From Aphanothece sacrum FPU1 (lineage in GTDB: Bacteria; Cyanobacteriota; Cyanobacteriia; Cyanobacteriales; Microcystaceae), in assembly GCF_003864295.1 (NCBI RefSeq), contig NZ_BDQK01000008.1, positions 1-64,000 of the forward strand: a DNA stretch of 64,000 nucleotides, written 5' to 3'. A program made the position numbers and the translations under genes. Numbering within the stretch: the stretch's first letter is position 1; the number at the start of each line of letters is the position of its first letter. A model generated the notes under the pieces. The model had not been told where the DNA came from. It was given only the letters and a program-made list of their open reading frames with translations, and searched no databases. Positions 41,015-49,790 of the stretch are shown in pieces.

Positions 41015-41202
41015 AAGAAGTACCATTCTCCATCAGAAGGGACAATAATTTCTAGTTCATCACCTGCTAAAATATAGACAGATCCGACTTGAGGATCAAA
41101 GCGAAATAAATGAATGTCTAAGTAGCTATTAGATAACCACTGACAGACTCGTAAATAGCATTGAGCTTGTTTATTAGTTGGGTAAATAATATTTGCCTCC
41201 AT
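41011..41202 (-). CDS. DUF6888 family protein
   Basis: A 63-residue protein with the family pattern YPTNKQAQCYLRVCQWLSNS, then YLDIHLFRFDPQVGSVYILA and a final DGEWYFL. It is soluble, with several aromatic residues. It is the first gene of a two-gene unit coupled by an ATGA overlap to DUF6887. Family recognised from memory of its invariant TNKQA, LSN and DGxWxFL positions. Confidence 0.75.
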   Translation of the reverse strand: MEANIIYPTNKQAQCYLRVCQWLSNSYLDIHLFRFDPQVGSVYILAGDELEIIVPSDGEWYFL

Positions 41203-41351
41203 TATGACATATTGATCTTAAACTTGATAAATTATCGGACGATAGGTAGGATTAGGAATAGGTTTTCCTTGTTAATCCTCAATAATTATACAAACTAAAC
41301 AATCAAAAAAATTGTTATAATACAGAAAAGTTTAAGACAGATCGAGTTAAA

Positions 41352-42734
41352 ATGAAAACAATTCCAACTCCCACAACTTCCCCATCTTGGCAACGTTTTC
41401 AATGGATTTTTGATCCCGTTAGTTATTTAGAAAATAACCAAGCTAAATATCCTGATATGTTTATTGCTAGTGGGATCGGATTTGGCGATCGCGTGATCAT
41501 GACAAGCAATCCTCAAGCAATACAAGAAGTTTTAACCAACGATCGCAAACTATTTAACGCACCTAGCGGATTTAATAGCATTTTACGGCACGTTGTCGGA
41601 AATTCTTCTACTATGTTAATAGAGGGCGATCTGCACCGAAAACGCCGTCAATTAGTGATGCCATCCTTTCATGGGGAACGTCTCAAAGCATACGGAGACA
41701 GAATCATCGGTATTACCCATGAAGTCATGACTCAACTGCCGATAGATCAGCAGTTTCTTGCTCGAAATGTCATGCAAAGTATCTCTCTACAAATCATTAT
41801 AGAGACAGTATTCGGCATTACTCAAGGGGAACGCTATCAACAAATTAAACAGCTATTTGGGGAGTTAACTGAATTATTTGAGTCTCCTTTGACTTCTTCC
41901 TTTCTCTTTTTCTCCTTTTTGCAACAAGACTGGGGAAAATGGAGTCCTTGGGGTAAATTTTTGCATCGAAGACAACAAATAGACAAATTAATCTATGCAG
42001 AAATTGGCGATCGCCATGCTAATCGAGATCCCAACCGCACCGATATTTTAGCCTTATTGATGTCATCAAGAGATGAAGAAGGCAACCCCTTAACTGACGA
42101 AGAATTACGAGATGAACTGATGGGGTTATTGTTAGCAGGTCATGAAACCACAGCAACGGCTATGTCTTGGGCGTTGTATTGGCTTCATTGTACCCCAGAA
42201 GTCAAAAATAAACTATGTGAAGAATTAGCCAGTCTTGGGGAGTCTCCTGATGCAATGGATATCGCACGTCTTCCTTATCTAACGGCGGTATGTAACGAAA
42301 CATTAAGAATTTGCCCCGTAGCAATGTTAACCTTTCCGAGAGTGGCTCAAGAACCTGTAGAAATTATAGGATATCCTATTAAACCAGGGGACATTGTAAT
42401 GGGTTGTATGTATCTGACTCATCAACGAGAAGATCTTTATCCTAACCATCATGAATTTCGTCCAGAAAGATTTTTAGAGAGACAATATTCTCCTTATGAA
42501 TTTATTCCCTTTGGTGGTGGAGTAAGACGTTGTTTAGGAGAAGCTTTAGCACAATTTGAGATGAAATTAGTGTTAGCTACTATTATGACTAATTATCAAC
42601 TGAAATTAGGAGATACAAGACCAGAAAAATTACAACGACGAGGGGTAACTTTAGCCCCCGCAAGAGGAGTTAAAATGATTAAAGAAAAGAGACTTTCTCT
42701 GATTCACCAAAAGGATACAGTTCAAGTAAGTTAG
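41352..42734 (+). CDS. Cytochrome P450, CYP110-like
   Basis: A 460-residue soluble monooxygenase. The I-helix oxygen-activation motif is LLAGHETTATA (about 261-271). The K-helix ExxR is ETLRIC (Glu316, Arg319), followed by the PERF motif FRPERF. The heme loop FGGGVRRCLGEA carries the thiolate ligand Cys394. The overall pattern fits CYP110-type enzymes of cyanobacteria, which hydroxylate fatty acids or terpenes; the substrate here is unknown. No ferredoxin gene is adjacent, and the small membrane-protein gene follows 39 bp downstream. Confidence 0.93.
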   Translation: MKTIPTPTTSPSWQRFQWIFDPVSYLENNQAKYPDMFIASGIGFGDRVIMTSNPQAIQEVLTNDRKLFNAPSGFNSILRHVVGNSSTMLIEGDLHRKRRQLVMPSFHGERLKAYGDRIIGITHEVMTQLPIDQQFLARNVMQSISLQIIIETVFGITQGERYQQIKQLFGELTELFESPLTSSFLFFSFLQQDWGKWSPWGKFLHRRQQIDKLIYAEIGDRHANRDPNRTDILALLMSSRDEEGNPLTDEELRDELMGLLLAGHETTATAMSWALYWLHCTPEVKNKLCEELASLGESPDAMDIARLPYLTAVCNETLRICPVAMLTFPRVAQEPVEIIGYPIKPGDIVMGCMYLTHQREDLYPNHHEFRPERFLERQYSPYEFIPFGGGVRRCLGEALAQFEMKLVLATIMTNYQLKLGDTRPEKLQRRGVTLAPARGVKMIKEKRLSLIHQKDTVQVS

Positions 42735-42773
42735 ATACTGGGATGATTTAACATCAAAGTAAAAGGAGAATAA

Positions 42774-43112
42774 ATGATGACAACTGTTACTGAATCAGAT
42801 ATTCAAGAATTAAAAACCTTAATTCAATCGCAAACCGAACAGTTAAATACTATTCAACAAATACAAAATGAGCAATTTCATACTATTCACAAAGAGATTA
42901 CTGATTTGAAACTTAGTAATGCTAAGATTGAAGGAATTCTTCAAAGTCAACAACCTTTTATGCAAAAAATGCCAGATTTAGCAGAAAAAATAGGTGAATT
43001 AAAAAACTGGAAACAGATAGGATTGATCTTTGTAACGGCTGTTATCAGTTCAATCTTTAGTGGTACGATGGGTGGGGTAATTGGTTGGTTACTTCGTAGT
43101 GCAAAACCTTAA
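42774..43112 (+). CDS. Small coiled-coil protein with C-terminal membrane anchor (paralogue)
   Basis: A 112-residue protein with a good ribosome-binding site (AAGGAG) before ATG 42774 (a second ATG follows at once). The coiled-coil part (about 5-70) is rich in Gln, Glu and Ile. Then come PDLAEKIGELKNWKQIGLIF and a glycine-rich transmembrane helix ending LLRSAKP. It is a paralogue of 12907-13203, sharing the VTE(S/N)D start, PDLAEK.GELKNW core and membrane anchor. Function unknown. Confidence 0.78.
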   Translation: MMTTVTESDIQELKTLIQSQTEQLNTIQQIQNEQFHTIHKEITDLKLSNAKIEGILQSQQPFMQKMPDLAEKIGELKNWKQIGLIFVTAVISSIFSGTMGGVIGWLLRSAKP

Positions 43113-43284
43113 AAAAGCTAAAATGCTAATTAATTGAACGGATGAGATACGATTAACTTAGATAAAGCTTTAGGGGTTGCTAAAGAGAAGTTAAAATAAG
43201 AATATTAGGGTAGATTTTATCCTACCTTGATTTAATAATATTGAGATTAGTTAACATTAAAATAAAGAAAGAGACAGATCAATT

Positions 43285-43497
43285 ATGGTAGTAAAAAATG
43301 AGATTATAGCAAACTTAGATAAACTTCCTGAAGCGTTGCAAATAGAAATTCTTCATTACTCAGAATACCTAATTAGCCGTTATTTGCAACAAAATCAAGA
43401 ACAAAAATCGACCAAAAGAGGATGTTTAGGTATTTTAAAAGGTAAAATTGTGATGTCAGATGATTTTGATGAACCCTTAGAAGAAATGAAAGAATAA
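43285..43497 (+). CDS. DUF2281-type antitoxin, orphan
   Basis: A 70-residue protein with the DUF2281 layout. The N-terminal helix is ANLDKLPEALQIEILHYSEY, and the C-terminus is RGCLGILKGKIVMSDDFDEP followed by LEEM. The latter matches the toxin-binding tail of VapB-like antitoxins (GxxKGKIxMSDDFDEPLE). Such genes are normally followed at once by a PIN toxin. Here the next gene, 5 bp away, is the unrelated UPF0182 membrane protein, so the toxin is missing. Confidence 0.82.
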   Translation: MVVKNEIIANLDKLPEALQIEILHYSEYLISRYLQQNQEQKSTKRGCLGILKGKIVMSDDFDEPLEEMKE

Positions 43498-43502
43498 AAG
43501 AT

Positions 43503-46436
43503 ATGTCCAAACATTTACTCTACACTATTTTTAAAATCATTGTCATTCTTTTAGGAATTTTACTATCTTTTGAATTACTTTCTAATTTAGTAGTTCAAGG
43601 ATTATGGTTTCAAGAAGTGGGTTATCTAAACACCTTTTTGAAACGACTATTTTGGCAATTAGGATTATTCGGAATTACTACTAGCTTTTCTATTTGGTTT
43701 TTGCTGAATAATTTGCGTCAAGCTAATCGTTATCAGTGGGATTATGTGCCAGAAACCCCGTCAAAACGAACTAAAAGAAGAGAACGTTTAAAAGCAAAAT
43801 CGAAAACCTTACCTGAATCTCATAGTTTTGGTTTATTTCTCTTATTATCCTTAATATTAGGATTAGGGATACTGACTGGCTTAATGTTACTTTATTGTGG
43901 TCAAGTTGCCTATGATGTTTGGACACCTGATTTAACCCTTCCTGATGTTAGACCACCCCTTCCTAGACCCTTTTTCTTAAATTCTCTTCCTGAACTTATT
44001 AATCAGATTAGCCAAAATCTTGGGAAAATCGGATTGATTGGAGTTTTACTCTCGTTAATTTTGATTAATTCTCAATTGGGTTTAAAAATAATAGCAATAC
44101 TTTTTAGCGTAGTTTTTGGATTAGTAATCTCAGGAAATTGGACAAGAATTCTTCAAAATTTTAACGCTACTTCTTTTGGCAAAATAGATCCTGAATTTCA
44201 TCATGATATTAGTTTTTATATCTTTAAACTACCCTCCTGGAAATTACTTGATTTTTGGTTAGGGGGACTATTTCTCTATGGATTGATTTCTGTTTCACTC
44301 ACTTATTTACTATCAGCTAAAAGTCTATCTCAAGGAAAATTTCCTGGCTTTTCTCGTCAACAATTATGTCATTTATATGTCTTAGGTGGGTTAAGCATGA
44401 CGGTGATGGCACAACGCCACTGGCTATCTCGTTATCAATTATTATACTCTCCTCGTGGTATAGCTTATGGGGCTAGTTATACGGATATTCATGTACAATT
44501 ACCTGCCCTTACTTTATTATCATTAGTAGCTAGCGGGATCGCTATTTGGTTACTATTTAAAGGCATAACCGCTTGGGGTAAACCCACCATTATTAGATCA
44601 CTTCATAGCAAACCTTTACCTCATTTTCCCTTTTCTCCCTTGCCATTTGCCATTTATTTACTAATTCTAATTGTCGCCTTAGTAGGGAGTGAAATTGTCC
44701 AAACCTTAATCGTTGAACCTAATGAACTTGCTCGTGAACGTCCTTATATTGAGCGTACTATTGCCTTAACACGGGCTGCTTTTAATTTAAACAAAATCGA
44801 ATTTGACACCCTAGATGCACAGGGAAGATTAACAGCAAAAGCCCTAGAAAAAAATCATTTAACCATTAATAATATACGTTTATGGGATGCTCGTCCCTTG
44901 CTACAAACTAACCGTCAACTTCAACAAATTCGCCTTTATTATAAATTTCTTGATGCCGATATTGATCGCTATACTCTCCCAGTAGGAGACGAAAATCCGT
45001 TAATTAGAAATGCTAAAAAACAAGTATTAATTGCCGCTAGAGAACTTGACTATACTCAAGTACCTCAACAGGCTAAAACTTGGGTTAATCAACATTTAGT
45101 ATATACTCATGGTTATGGATTTACCCTTTCGCCCGTGAACCGCGCAGATGAAGGGGGACTTCCTTACTATTTCGTAAAAAATATCGGGACAGCTAATGCT
45201 GCTGGAGAGTTACAAACCTCCAGTGAAGGAATTCGTGCTAACATTCCAATTGAGAATCCTCGTCTTTATTTTGGGGAATTAACTAATACTTACATCATGA
45301 CCAATACGAAGGTCAAAGAGTTCGATTTTCCGAGTGGGGAAGATAATGTTTATAATATTTATAGTGGTAGGGGTGGCATTCAAATTGGTTCCCCTTTCAA
45401 ACGGCTAATATTTGCTATCTATCTTAAAGACTGGCAAATGCTATTTACCGATAACTTTACTTCTCAGACTCGTTTATTATTTCGCCGTAATATTAACCAT
45501 CGTATTCGAGAAATTGCCCCATTTCTTCAGTTTGATAAAGATCCCTATTTAGTTACAGCCAAGGTCAATAATTCTGATAATTCAGCCTCAGAAAGTCCTC
45601 TTTACTGGATGATTGATGCTTATACTACTACTGATAGTTATCCCTATTCTGATCCCGGAAATCGTAATTTTAACTATATTCGTAATTCGGTCAAAATTGT
45701 TATTAATGCTTACAATGGCGAGGTTAATTTTTATGTAGTTGATCCGAATGATCCTCTAATTCAAACTTGGACTAAAGTTTTCCCCAAATTATTTAAGTCT
45801 TTCGGCGATATGCCTATGAGCATTAAGGCACATATTCGCTATCCCAAAGACTTATTTAGCACTCAATCAGAACGATTACTAACTTATCATATGATTGACC
45901 CCCAAGTCTTTTATAATCGAGAAGATCAATGGCGTATTCCTCAAGAAATCTATGGAGAAAAACAACAGCCTATTGAACCTTATTATCTGTTAATGGGTGT
46001 GACAGGTGACTCTCAAGAATTCATTTTAGTACATTTTTTCACCCCCACTAGCCGTAATAATTTAATTGCTGGTTTTTTTGCTCGTTCAGATGGCAATAAT
46101 TATGGCAAAATGCGCTTAATTCAATTACCCAAAGAACGAGTTATTTATGGGCCGGAACAAGTTGAAGCTTTAATTAATCAAGATCCAGTTATTTCTCAAC
46201 AGATTTCTCTCTGGAATCGTCAAGGTTCTAAAGTCATTCAAGGCAATCTATTAGTGATTCCTTTTTTCTCTGAACAATCCCTTTTATATGTTGAACCATT
46301 ATATCTAGAAGCTGAACAAAATAGTCTTCCTACATTAGTCAGAGTTATTGTGGTTTATGAAAATAAAATTATTATGGCAGATACCCTAAATCATGCCCTA
46401 AAGTCTATTTTTAAATCTGATGAATTACCCTCCTAG
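43503..46436 (+). CDS. UPF0182 family large membrane protein
   Basis: A 977-residue protein. The N-terminal third has seven or so transmembrane helices (from IFKIIVILLGILLSFELL to about residue 400), and the rest is a large outer domain. UPF0182 (COG1615) signatures include the QGLWFQEVGYLNTFLKRLFW-like start, GQVAYDVWTP, and the downstream RLYFGELTNTYIM and FYVVDPNDPLIQTW. The family is conserved in actinobacteria and cyanobacteria with unknown function. The length is usual. It follows the orphan antitoxin with 5 bp spacing and may be cotranscribed. Confidence 0.92.
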   Translation: MSKHLLYTIFKIIVILLGILLSFELLSNLVVQGLWFQEVGYLNTFLKRLFWQLGLFGITTSFSIWFLLNNLRQANRYQWDYVPETPSKRTKRRERLKAKSKTLPESHSFGLFLLLSLILGLGILTGLMLLYCGQVAYDVWTPDLTLPDVRPPLPRPFFLNSLPELINQISQNLGKIGLIGVLLSLILINSQLGLKIIAILFSVVFGLVISGNWTRILQNFNATSFGKIDPEFHHDISFYIFKLPSWKLLDFWLGGLFLYGLISVSLTYLLSAKSLSQGKFPGFSRQQLCHLYVLGGLSMTVMAQRHWLSRYQLLYSPRGIAYGASYTDIHVQLPALTLLSLVASGIAIWLLFKGITAWGKPTIIRSLHSKPLPHFPFSPLPFAIYLLILIVALVGSEIVQTLIVEPNELARERPYIERTIALTRAAFNLNKIEFDTLDAQGRLTAKALEKNHLTINNIRLWDARPLLQTNRQLQQIRLYYKFLDADIDRYTLPVGDENPLIRNAKKQVLIAARELDYTQVPQQAKTWVNQHLVYTHGYGFTLSPVNRADEGGLPYYFVKNIGTANAAGELQTSSEGIRANIPIENPRLYFGELTNTYIMTNTKVKEFDFPSGEDNVYNIYSGRGGIQIGSPFKRLIFAIYLKDWQMLFTDNFTSQTRLLFRRNINHRIREIAPFLQFDKDPYLVTAKVNNSDNSASESPLYWMIDAYTTTDSYPYSDPGNRNFNYIRNSVKIVINAYNGEVNFYVVDPNDPLIQTWTKVFPKLFKSFGDMPMSIKAHIRYPKDLFSTQSERLLTYHMIDPQVFYNREDQWRIPQEIYGEKQQPIEPYYLLMGVTGDSQEFILVHFFTPTSRNNLIAGFFARSDGNNYGKMRLIQLPKERVIYGPEQVEALINQDPVISQQISLWNRQGSKVIQGNLLVIPFFSEQSLLYVEPLYLEAEQNSLPTLVRVIVVYENKIIMADTLNHALKSIFKSDELPS

Positions 46437-46454
46437 TTTTTAGTTTCTGTATTT

Positions 46455-46486
46455 ACCCCCTAGACTTAGTGTGTCCAGGGGTTTAT
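46455..46486 (+). terminator. Terminator-like hairpin after the UPF0182 gene
   Basis: ACCCCCTAGAC (46455-46465) and GTCCAGGGGT (46473-46482) form an imperfect 10-bp stem with a 7-nt loop, followed by TTATT. Confidence 0.5.
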
Positions 46487-46554
46487 TATTAACCTAGAAA
46501 AGCTTGTACAGGGAAAGTTAGTAATCCTGATTCTTGATCTCAAAAACCACGATA

Positions 46555-48201
46555 ATGATGAGTCGGTTATTTTTATCTTTAAAAAAATTACACCAATTAA
46601 TTCGATTATTTACTATTTTTAGCCTTTTTATTGCCCTAACTGTTGCCTGTAACCCAAAATCGAGTTCTCCCCCCATCCAAGTCTCCCAAACTAATAGCGA
46701 TCGCATTACCATTGGTACTACCGAGCAACCTCGTACTATCGACCCGGCGGATAGTTATGAATTATCAGGTCTTGTGGTCATTTATAATCTCAGTGATACT
46801 CTCTACACCTATGAATTAGGCACTACTAATCTTAAACCCCAATTAGCGACGAAAATGCCTCAAATTAGTGAGAATGGCTTAACTTATATCATCCCCTTGC
46901 GTCAAGGCGTTACCTTTCATGATGGCACACCCTTTAATGCTGATGCGATGGTATTTTCCTTACAACGGTTTATGCAAAATGGGGGTAAACCGTCCTTTCT
47001 CTTAAGCGATACTATCGATACGGTAAAAGCCACAGGAGACTATGAAATTACTATTACCCTCAAAAAGCCATTTTCTGCCTTTCCTGCCCTATTAGCCTTT
47101 CCTGGGGCTTGCGCTGTGTCCCCTAAAGCTTATGAAATTGGGGCCGGAAAATTTAAACCCGATAATTTCATTGGAACTGGTCCTTATAAATTAGCTAAAC
47201 TTAGCAGTGATTCTGTGCAATTGGATGTATTTGAAAACTATTGGGGAGAAAAACCCAAAAATACAGGGATTGATCTACAAATTTATCCAAGTAACCCCGC
47301 TAACCTCTTTAATAGCTTTCAGACTCAAGCTGTAGACGTAGCTTATAAATCTTTGTTACCCGAACAAATTAAACGGCTCAAAGAAGCAGAAAAAGCCGGA
47401 AAATGGCAAGTAATTCAAGCTTCAGGCACAGCTATCGCTTTTATGGCCTTAAATGTCACCAGTGACCCCCTTAATGCTAAACCCGTTCGACAAGCGATCG
47501 CCAGTTTAGTAGATCGTGAATTGCTTGTGGAACGCATTCTCAGAGGGCAAGGTGAACCCCTTTATAGTCTTGTTCCCACTGCCTTTGAGGCTTATCAATC
47601 CGTTTTTAAAAACCGTTACAACCAGGATAAAGCACAAGCCCAAAAAATCCTGCAAAAAGCTGGTTATTCGGCTGAAAACCCGGCAACTGTAGAAATTTGG
47701 CATTCTTCTGGTTCTACTAATTCTAGTCTAGTGGCAGCTATTCTCAAAGCCTTAGCCAAACGAGACTTAAACGGTGCTATTGCCTTTGAACCTAATAGTA
47801 TTGCGGGTGCTGCCTTCTTTAAAAATGTAGGGCAAGGATTATATAATTCAACTCTATCTAATTGGTATCCTGATTTTTTAGACGCAGATAATTATCTTTA
47901 TCCCTTTTTAGACTGTGCTAAAGGTTCACCAGATAAAGGGTGTATAGAAGGAGGATCTCAAAGTCAAGGGTCTTTTTATTACAGCGATCGCATGAATAAA
48001 CTCATCGATCAACAACGAACAGAAGCTGATCTCACTAAGCGTAATACTATCTTGAGGGAAATTCAAGAAATTCTAGCCGAAGATGTCCCGTATATACCTT
48101 TATGGCAAACTAAAGAGTATGCTTTTGCCCAAAGGGGGATCAATGGTGTCACTATTAATCCTAGCCAAACTTTCCCATTCTGGACAATTCACAAACCTTA
48201 A
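46555..48201 (+). CDS. Family 5 solute-binding lipoprotein (peptide/nickel type)
   Basis: A 548-residue ABC transporter binding protein. The ATG at 46555 is preferred to an upstream TTG because the signal sequence then begins with a short basic start. The lipobox LTVACNP gives an acylated Cys. The body has DPADSYELSGLVVIYNLSDT, FHDGTPFNADAMVFSLQRFM (the family signature), GTGPYKLAKL and a C-terminal EDVPYIPLWQTKEYAF. Substrates of this group are peptides, nickel or opines. No permease or ATPase genes are near, which is usual in cyanobacteria. Confidence 0.88.
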   Translation: MMSRLFLSLKKLHQLIRLFTIFSLFIALTVACNPKSSSPPIQVSQTNSDRITIGTTEQPRTIDPADSYELSGLVVIYNLSDTLYTYELGTTNLKPQLATKMPQISENGLTYIIPLRQGVTFHDGTPFNADAMVFSLQRFMQNGGKPSFLLSDTIDTVKATGDYEITITLKKPFSAFPALLAFPGACAVSPKAYEIGAGKFKPDNFIGTGPYKLAKLSSDSVQLDVFENYWGEKPKNTGIDLQIYPSNPANLFNSFQTQAVDVAYKSLLPEQIKRLKEAEKAGKWQVIQASGTAIAFMALNVTSDPLNAKPVRQAIASLVDRELLVERILRGQGEPLYSLVPTAFEAYQSVFKNRYNQDKAQAQKILQKAGYSAENPATVEIWHSSGSTNSSLVAAILKALAKRDLNGAIAFEPNSIAGAAFFKNVGQGLYNSTLSNWYPDFLDADNYLYPFLDCAKGSPDKGCIEGGSQSQGSFYYSDRMNKLIDQQRTEADLTKRNTILREIQEILAEDVPYIPLWQTKEYAFAQRGINGVTINPSQTFPFWTIHKP

Positions 48202-48206
48202 AACTA

Positions 48207-49718
48207 ATGAATACAGAAACCTCAGATAAACAAGCTTTTAAAATAAGTCTAGCGCTAGGGTTAGGGGTAGGACTTATTTACTTAGCTTTCCTCAAACCTG
48301 GAATTTGGGGTATTGATGGGACAGAAATGTTTTGGGTTTCCCATTCTTTGGTCACTAAAGGCAGTTTTGCCATTCCTTCAGGGGGAACCATTGGAATAGT
48401 GGGACGAGGAGGAGAAACCTATGCAATGCGTTACCCCTTAATTTCCCTCTTAGCTACCCCATTTGTGGCCATTGGCCTATTTTTGGCGAACTTATTAAAC
48501 TTGCCTTCCCGTTATGCCGCAACAATTTGCGCCTTAGTTTTACCGCTCATTCTAACCGCTTTAACTACTTCTTTAGTTACATTATTAGCCTTACGTTTAG
48601 GAAGCAGCAAAAAAGGGGCTTATCTAGCGGGTTTAGCCTTGGCTTTTGGAACTATTGCCCTCGTCTATGCTAGAGAATTCTTTGCTGAACCTGTTCTAGC
48701 ATTTATTATTGCTTTGATGCTGTATTGGGGCATTAGTAAAAATTACACAGAACACGCAGGAGCAAGTATTTTAGCGGGACTAGCTATCCTCGCTAAACCG
48801 TCCGCCATTATTTTAGGTCCCATTTTCTCTCTATATTTCTTCCTTAAAAAATATCCTTGGCGAATCATTATTGCCCCCAGTTTAGGAACAGCAATGGGGG
48901 TTTTGCTATATTTAGGTTATAATTATTTGCGCTTTGAAAGCATTTTTAGTTCGGGACAAGATAGCGATCGCTTACAATTAACGGGAATGCCCGAACGTTT
49001 GGTCGGTATGCTCTTAAGTCCAGGAGCAGGAGGGGGCTTATTTTGGTACTGTCCCCCCACAATTTTAGCAATTTGGGGCTTTCGTCGGGCTTTACGCTCA
49101 AAACCCTTAGAAGCTTGGTTAGTCGCGGGAGTCTTTTTAGGTTATTGGGTGTTGCACTCTTTTTGGGCATTTCGGGGTTGGAATTGGGGCCCTCGTTTTC
49201 TGGTTCCTGTCTTACCATGTTTATTGGCAATGACTGCTTTAATTCCTCAAAAACGGTGGAATTTATTGATCGGATTAACTTTATTCGGATTTTTCTGGAA
49301 TGCTCCGACTTTAGTCTCTTACTATCAAAGGTACTATGCAGAACTCGAAGGCAAAGGAAGCCCTTATCTACTCCAAGCCTTACAATTGTGGGGTGATCCC
49401 TCTGTCGCCCCTTTATTTAATGGTTGGGGAGCCGCTTTTCGGCAAGTAGGAGATGCTTTGAGTACCAATGTCGAAGATGTCCTTAAAAATGTTGGGGCCC
49501 CACCCACTGTTGGTAATTTGGTCAGTTCTGATTTACTGAGAATTGTGGCTGTTTGGTGGTGGGTTTTGCCTGCTGCTGGAATTCCCATCTGGGTTGGCTT
49601 TATGATAGCTCTTTTCCTCGTCGGTTCAGGGGTTTGGATTTTACGTTGGGGTTGGCGACAAACAATTGACAGTGAGCAGGGAGCAGGGAGCAGGGAGCAG
49701 GGAGCAGGGAGCAGTTAA
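48207..49718 (+). CDS. GT39-like integral membrane glycosyltransferase with repeat-derived tail
   Basis: A 503-residue membrane protein with about ten helices. It begins with a hydrophobic segment and the acidic loop GIWGIDGTEMFWVSHSLVTK, in keeping with GT-C enzymes of the PMT type that use polyprenyl-phosphate sugars. A later loop has VHSFWAFRGWNWGPRF-like residues around LHSFWAFRGWNWGPRFLVPV. The last 14 or so residues (SEQGAGSREQGAGSS) are encoded by a GAGCAGG tandem repeat and are probably not functional. It starts 5 bp after the binding-protein gene and precedes a GT2 gene, suggesting a polysaccharide or glycolipid pathway. Confidence 0.78.
   Translation: MNTETSDKQAFKISLALGLGVGLIYLAFLKPGIWGIDGTEMFWVSHSLVTKGSFAIPSGGTIGIVGRGGETYAMRYPLISLLATPFVAIGLFLANLLNLPSRYAATICALVLPLILTALTTSLVTLLALRLGSSKKGAYLAGLALAFGTIALVYAREFFAEPVLAFIIALMLYWGISKNYTEHAGASILAGLAILAKPSAIILGPIFSLYFFLKKYPWRIIIAPSLGTAMGVLLYLGYNYLRFESIFSSGQDSDRLQLTGMPERLVGMLLSPGAGGGLFWYCPPTILAIWGFRRALRSKPLEAWLVAGVFLGYWVLHSFWAFRGWNWGPRFLVPVLPCLLAMTALIPQKRWNLLIGLTLFGFFWNAPTLVSYYQRYYAELEGKGSPYLLQALQLWGDPSVAPLFNGWGAAFRQVGDALSTNVEDVLKNVGAPPTVGNLVSSDLLRIVAVWWWVLPAAGIPIWVGFMIALFLVGSGVWILRWGWRQTIDSEQGAGSREQGAGSS
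49674..49715 (+). repeat. Heptanucleotide tandem repeat (GAGCAGG)n inside a coding end
   Basis: Six units of 7 bp, five exact GAGCAGG and a final GAGCAGT, encode the last residues of the membrane glycosyltransferase and its stop follows at 49716. A second short repeat of GGACAAT follows at about 49730-49765. Confidence 0.92.
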
Positions 49719-49790
49719 AAGTCAACAGTGGACAATGGACAATGGACAATTGATAATGGACAATGAAGAAAACGGATAATTGTTAAATCT

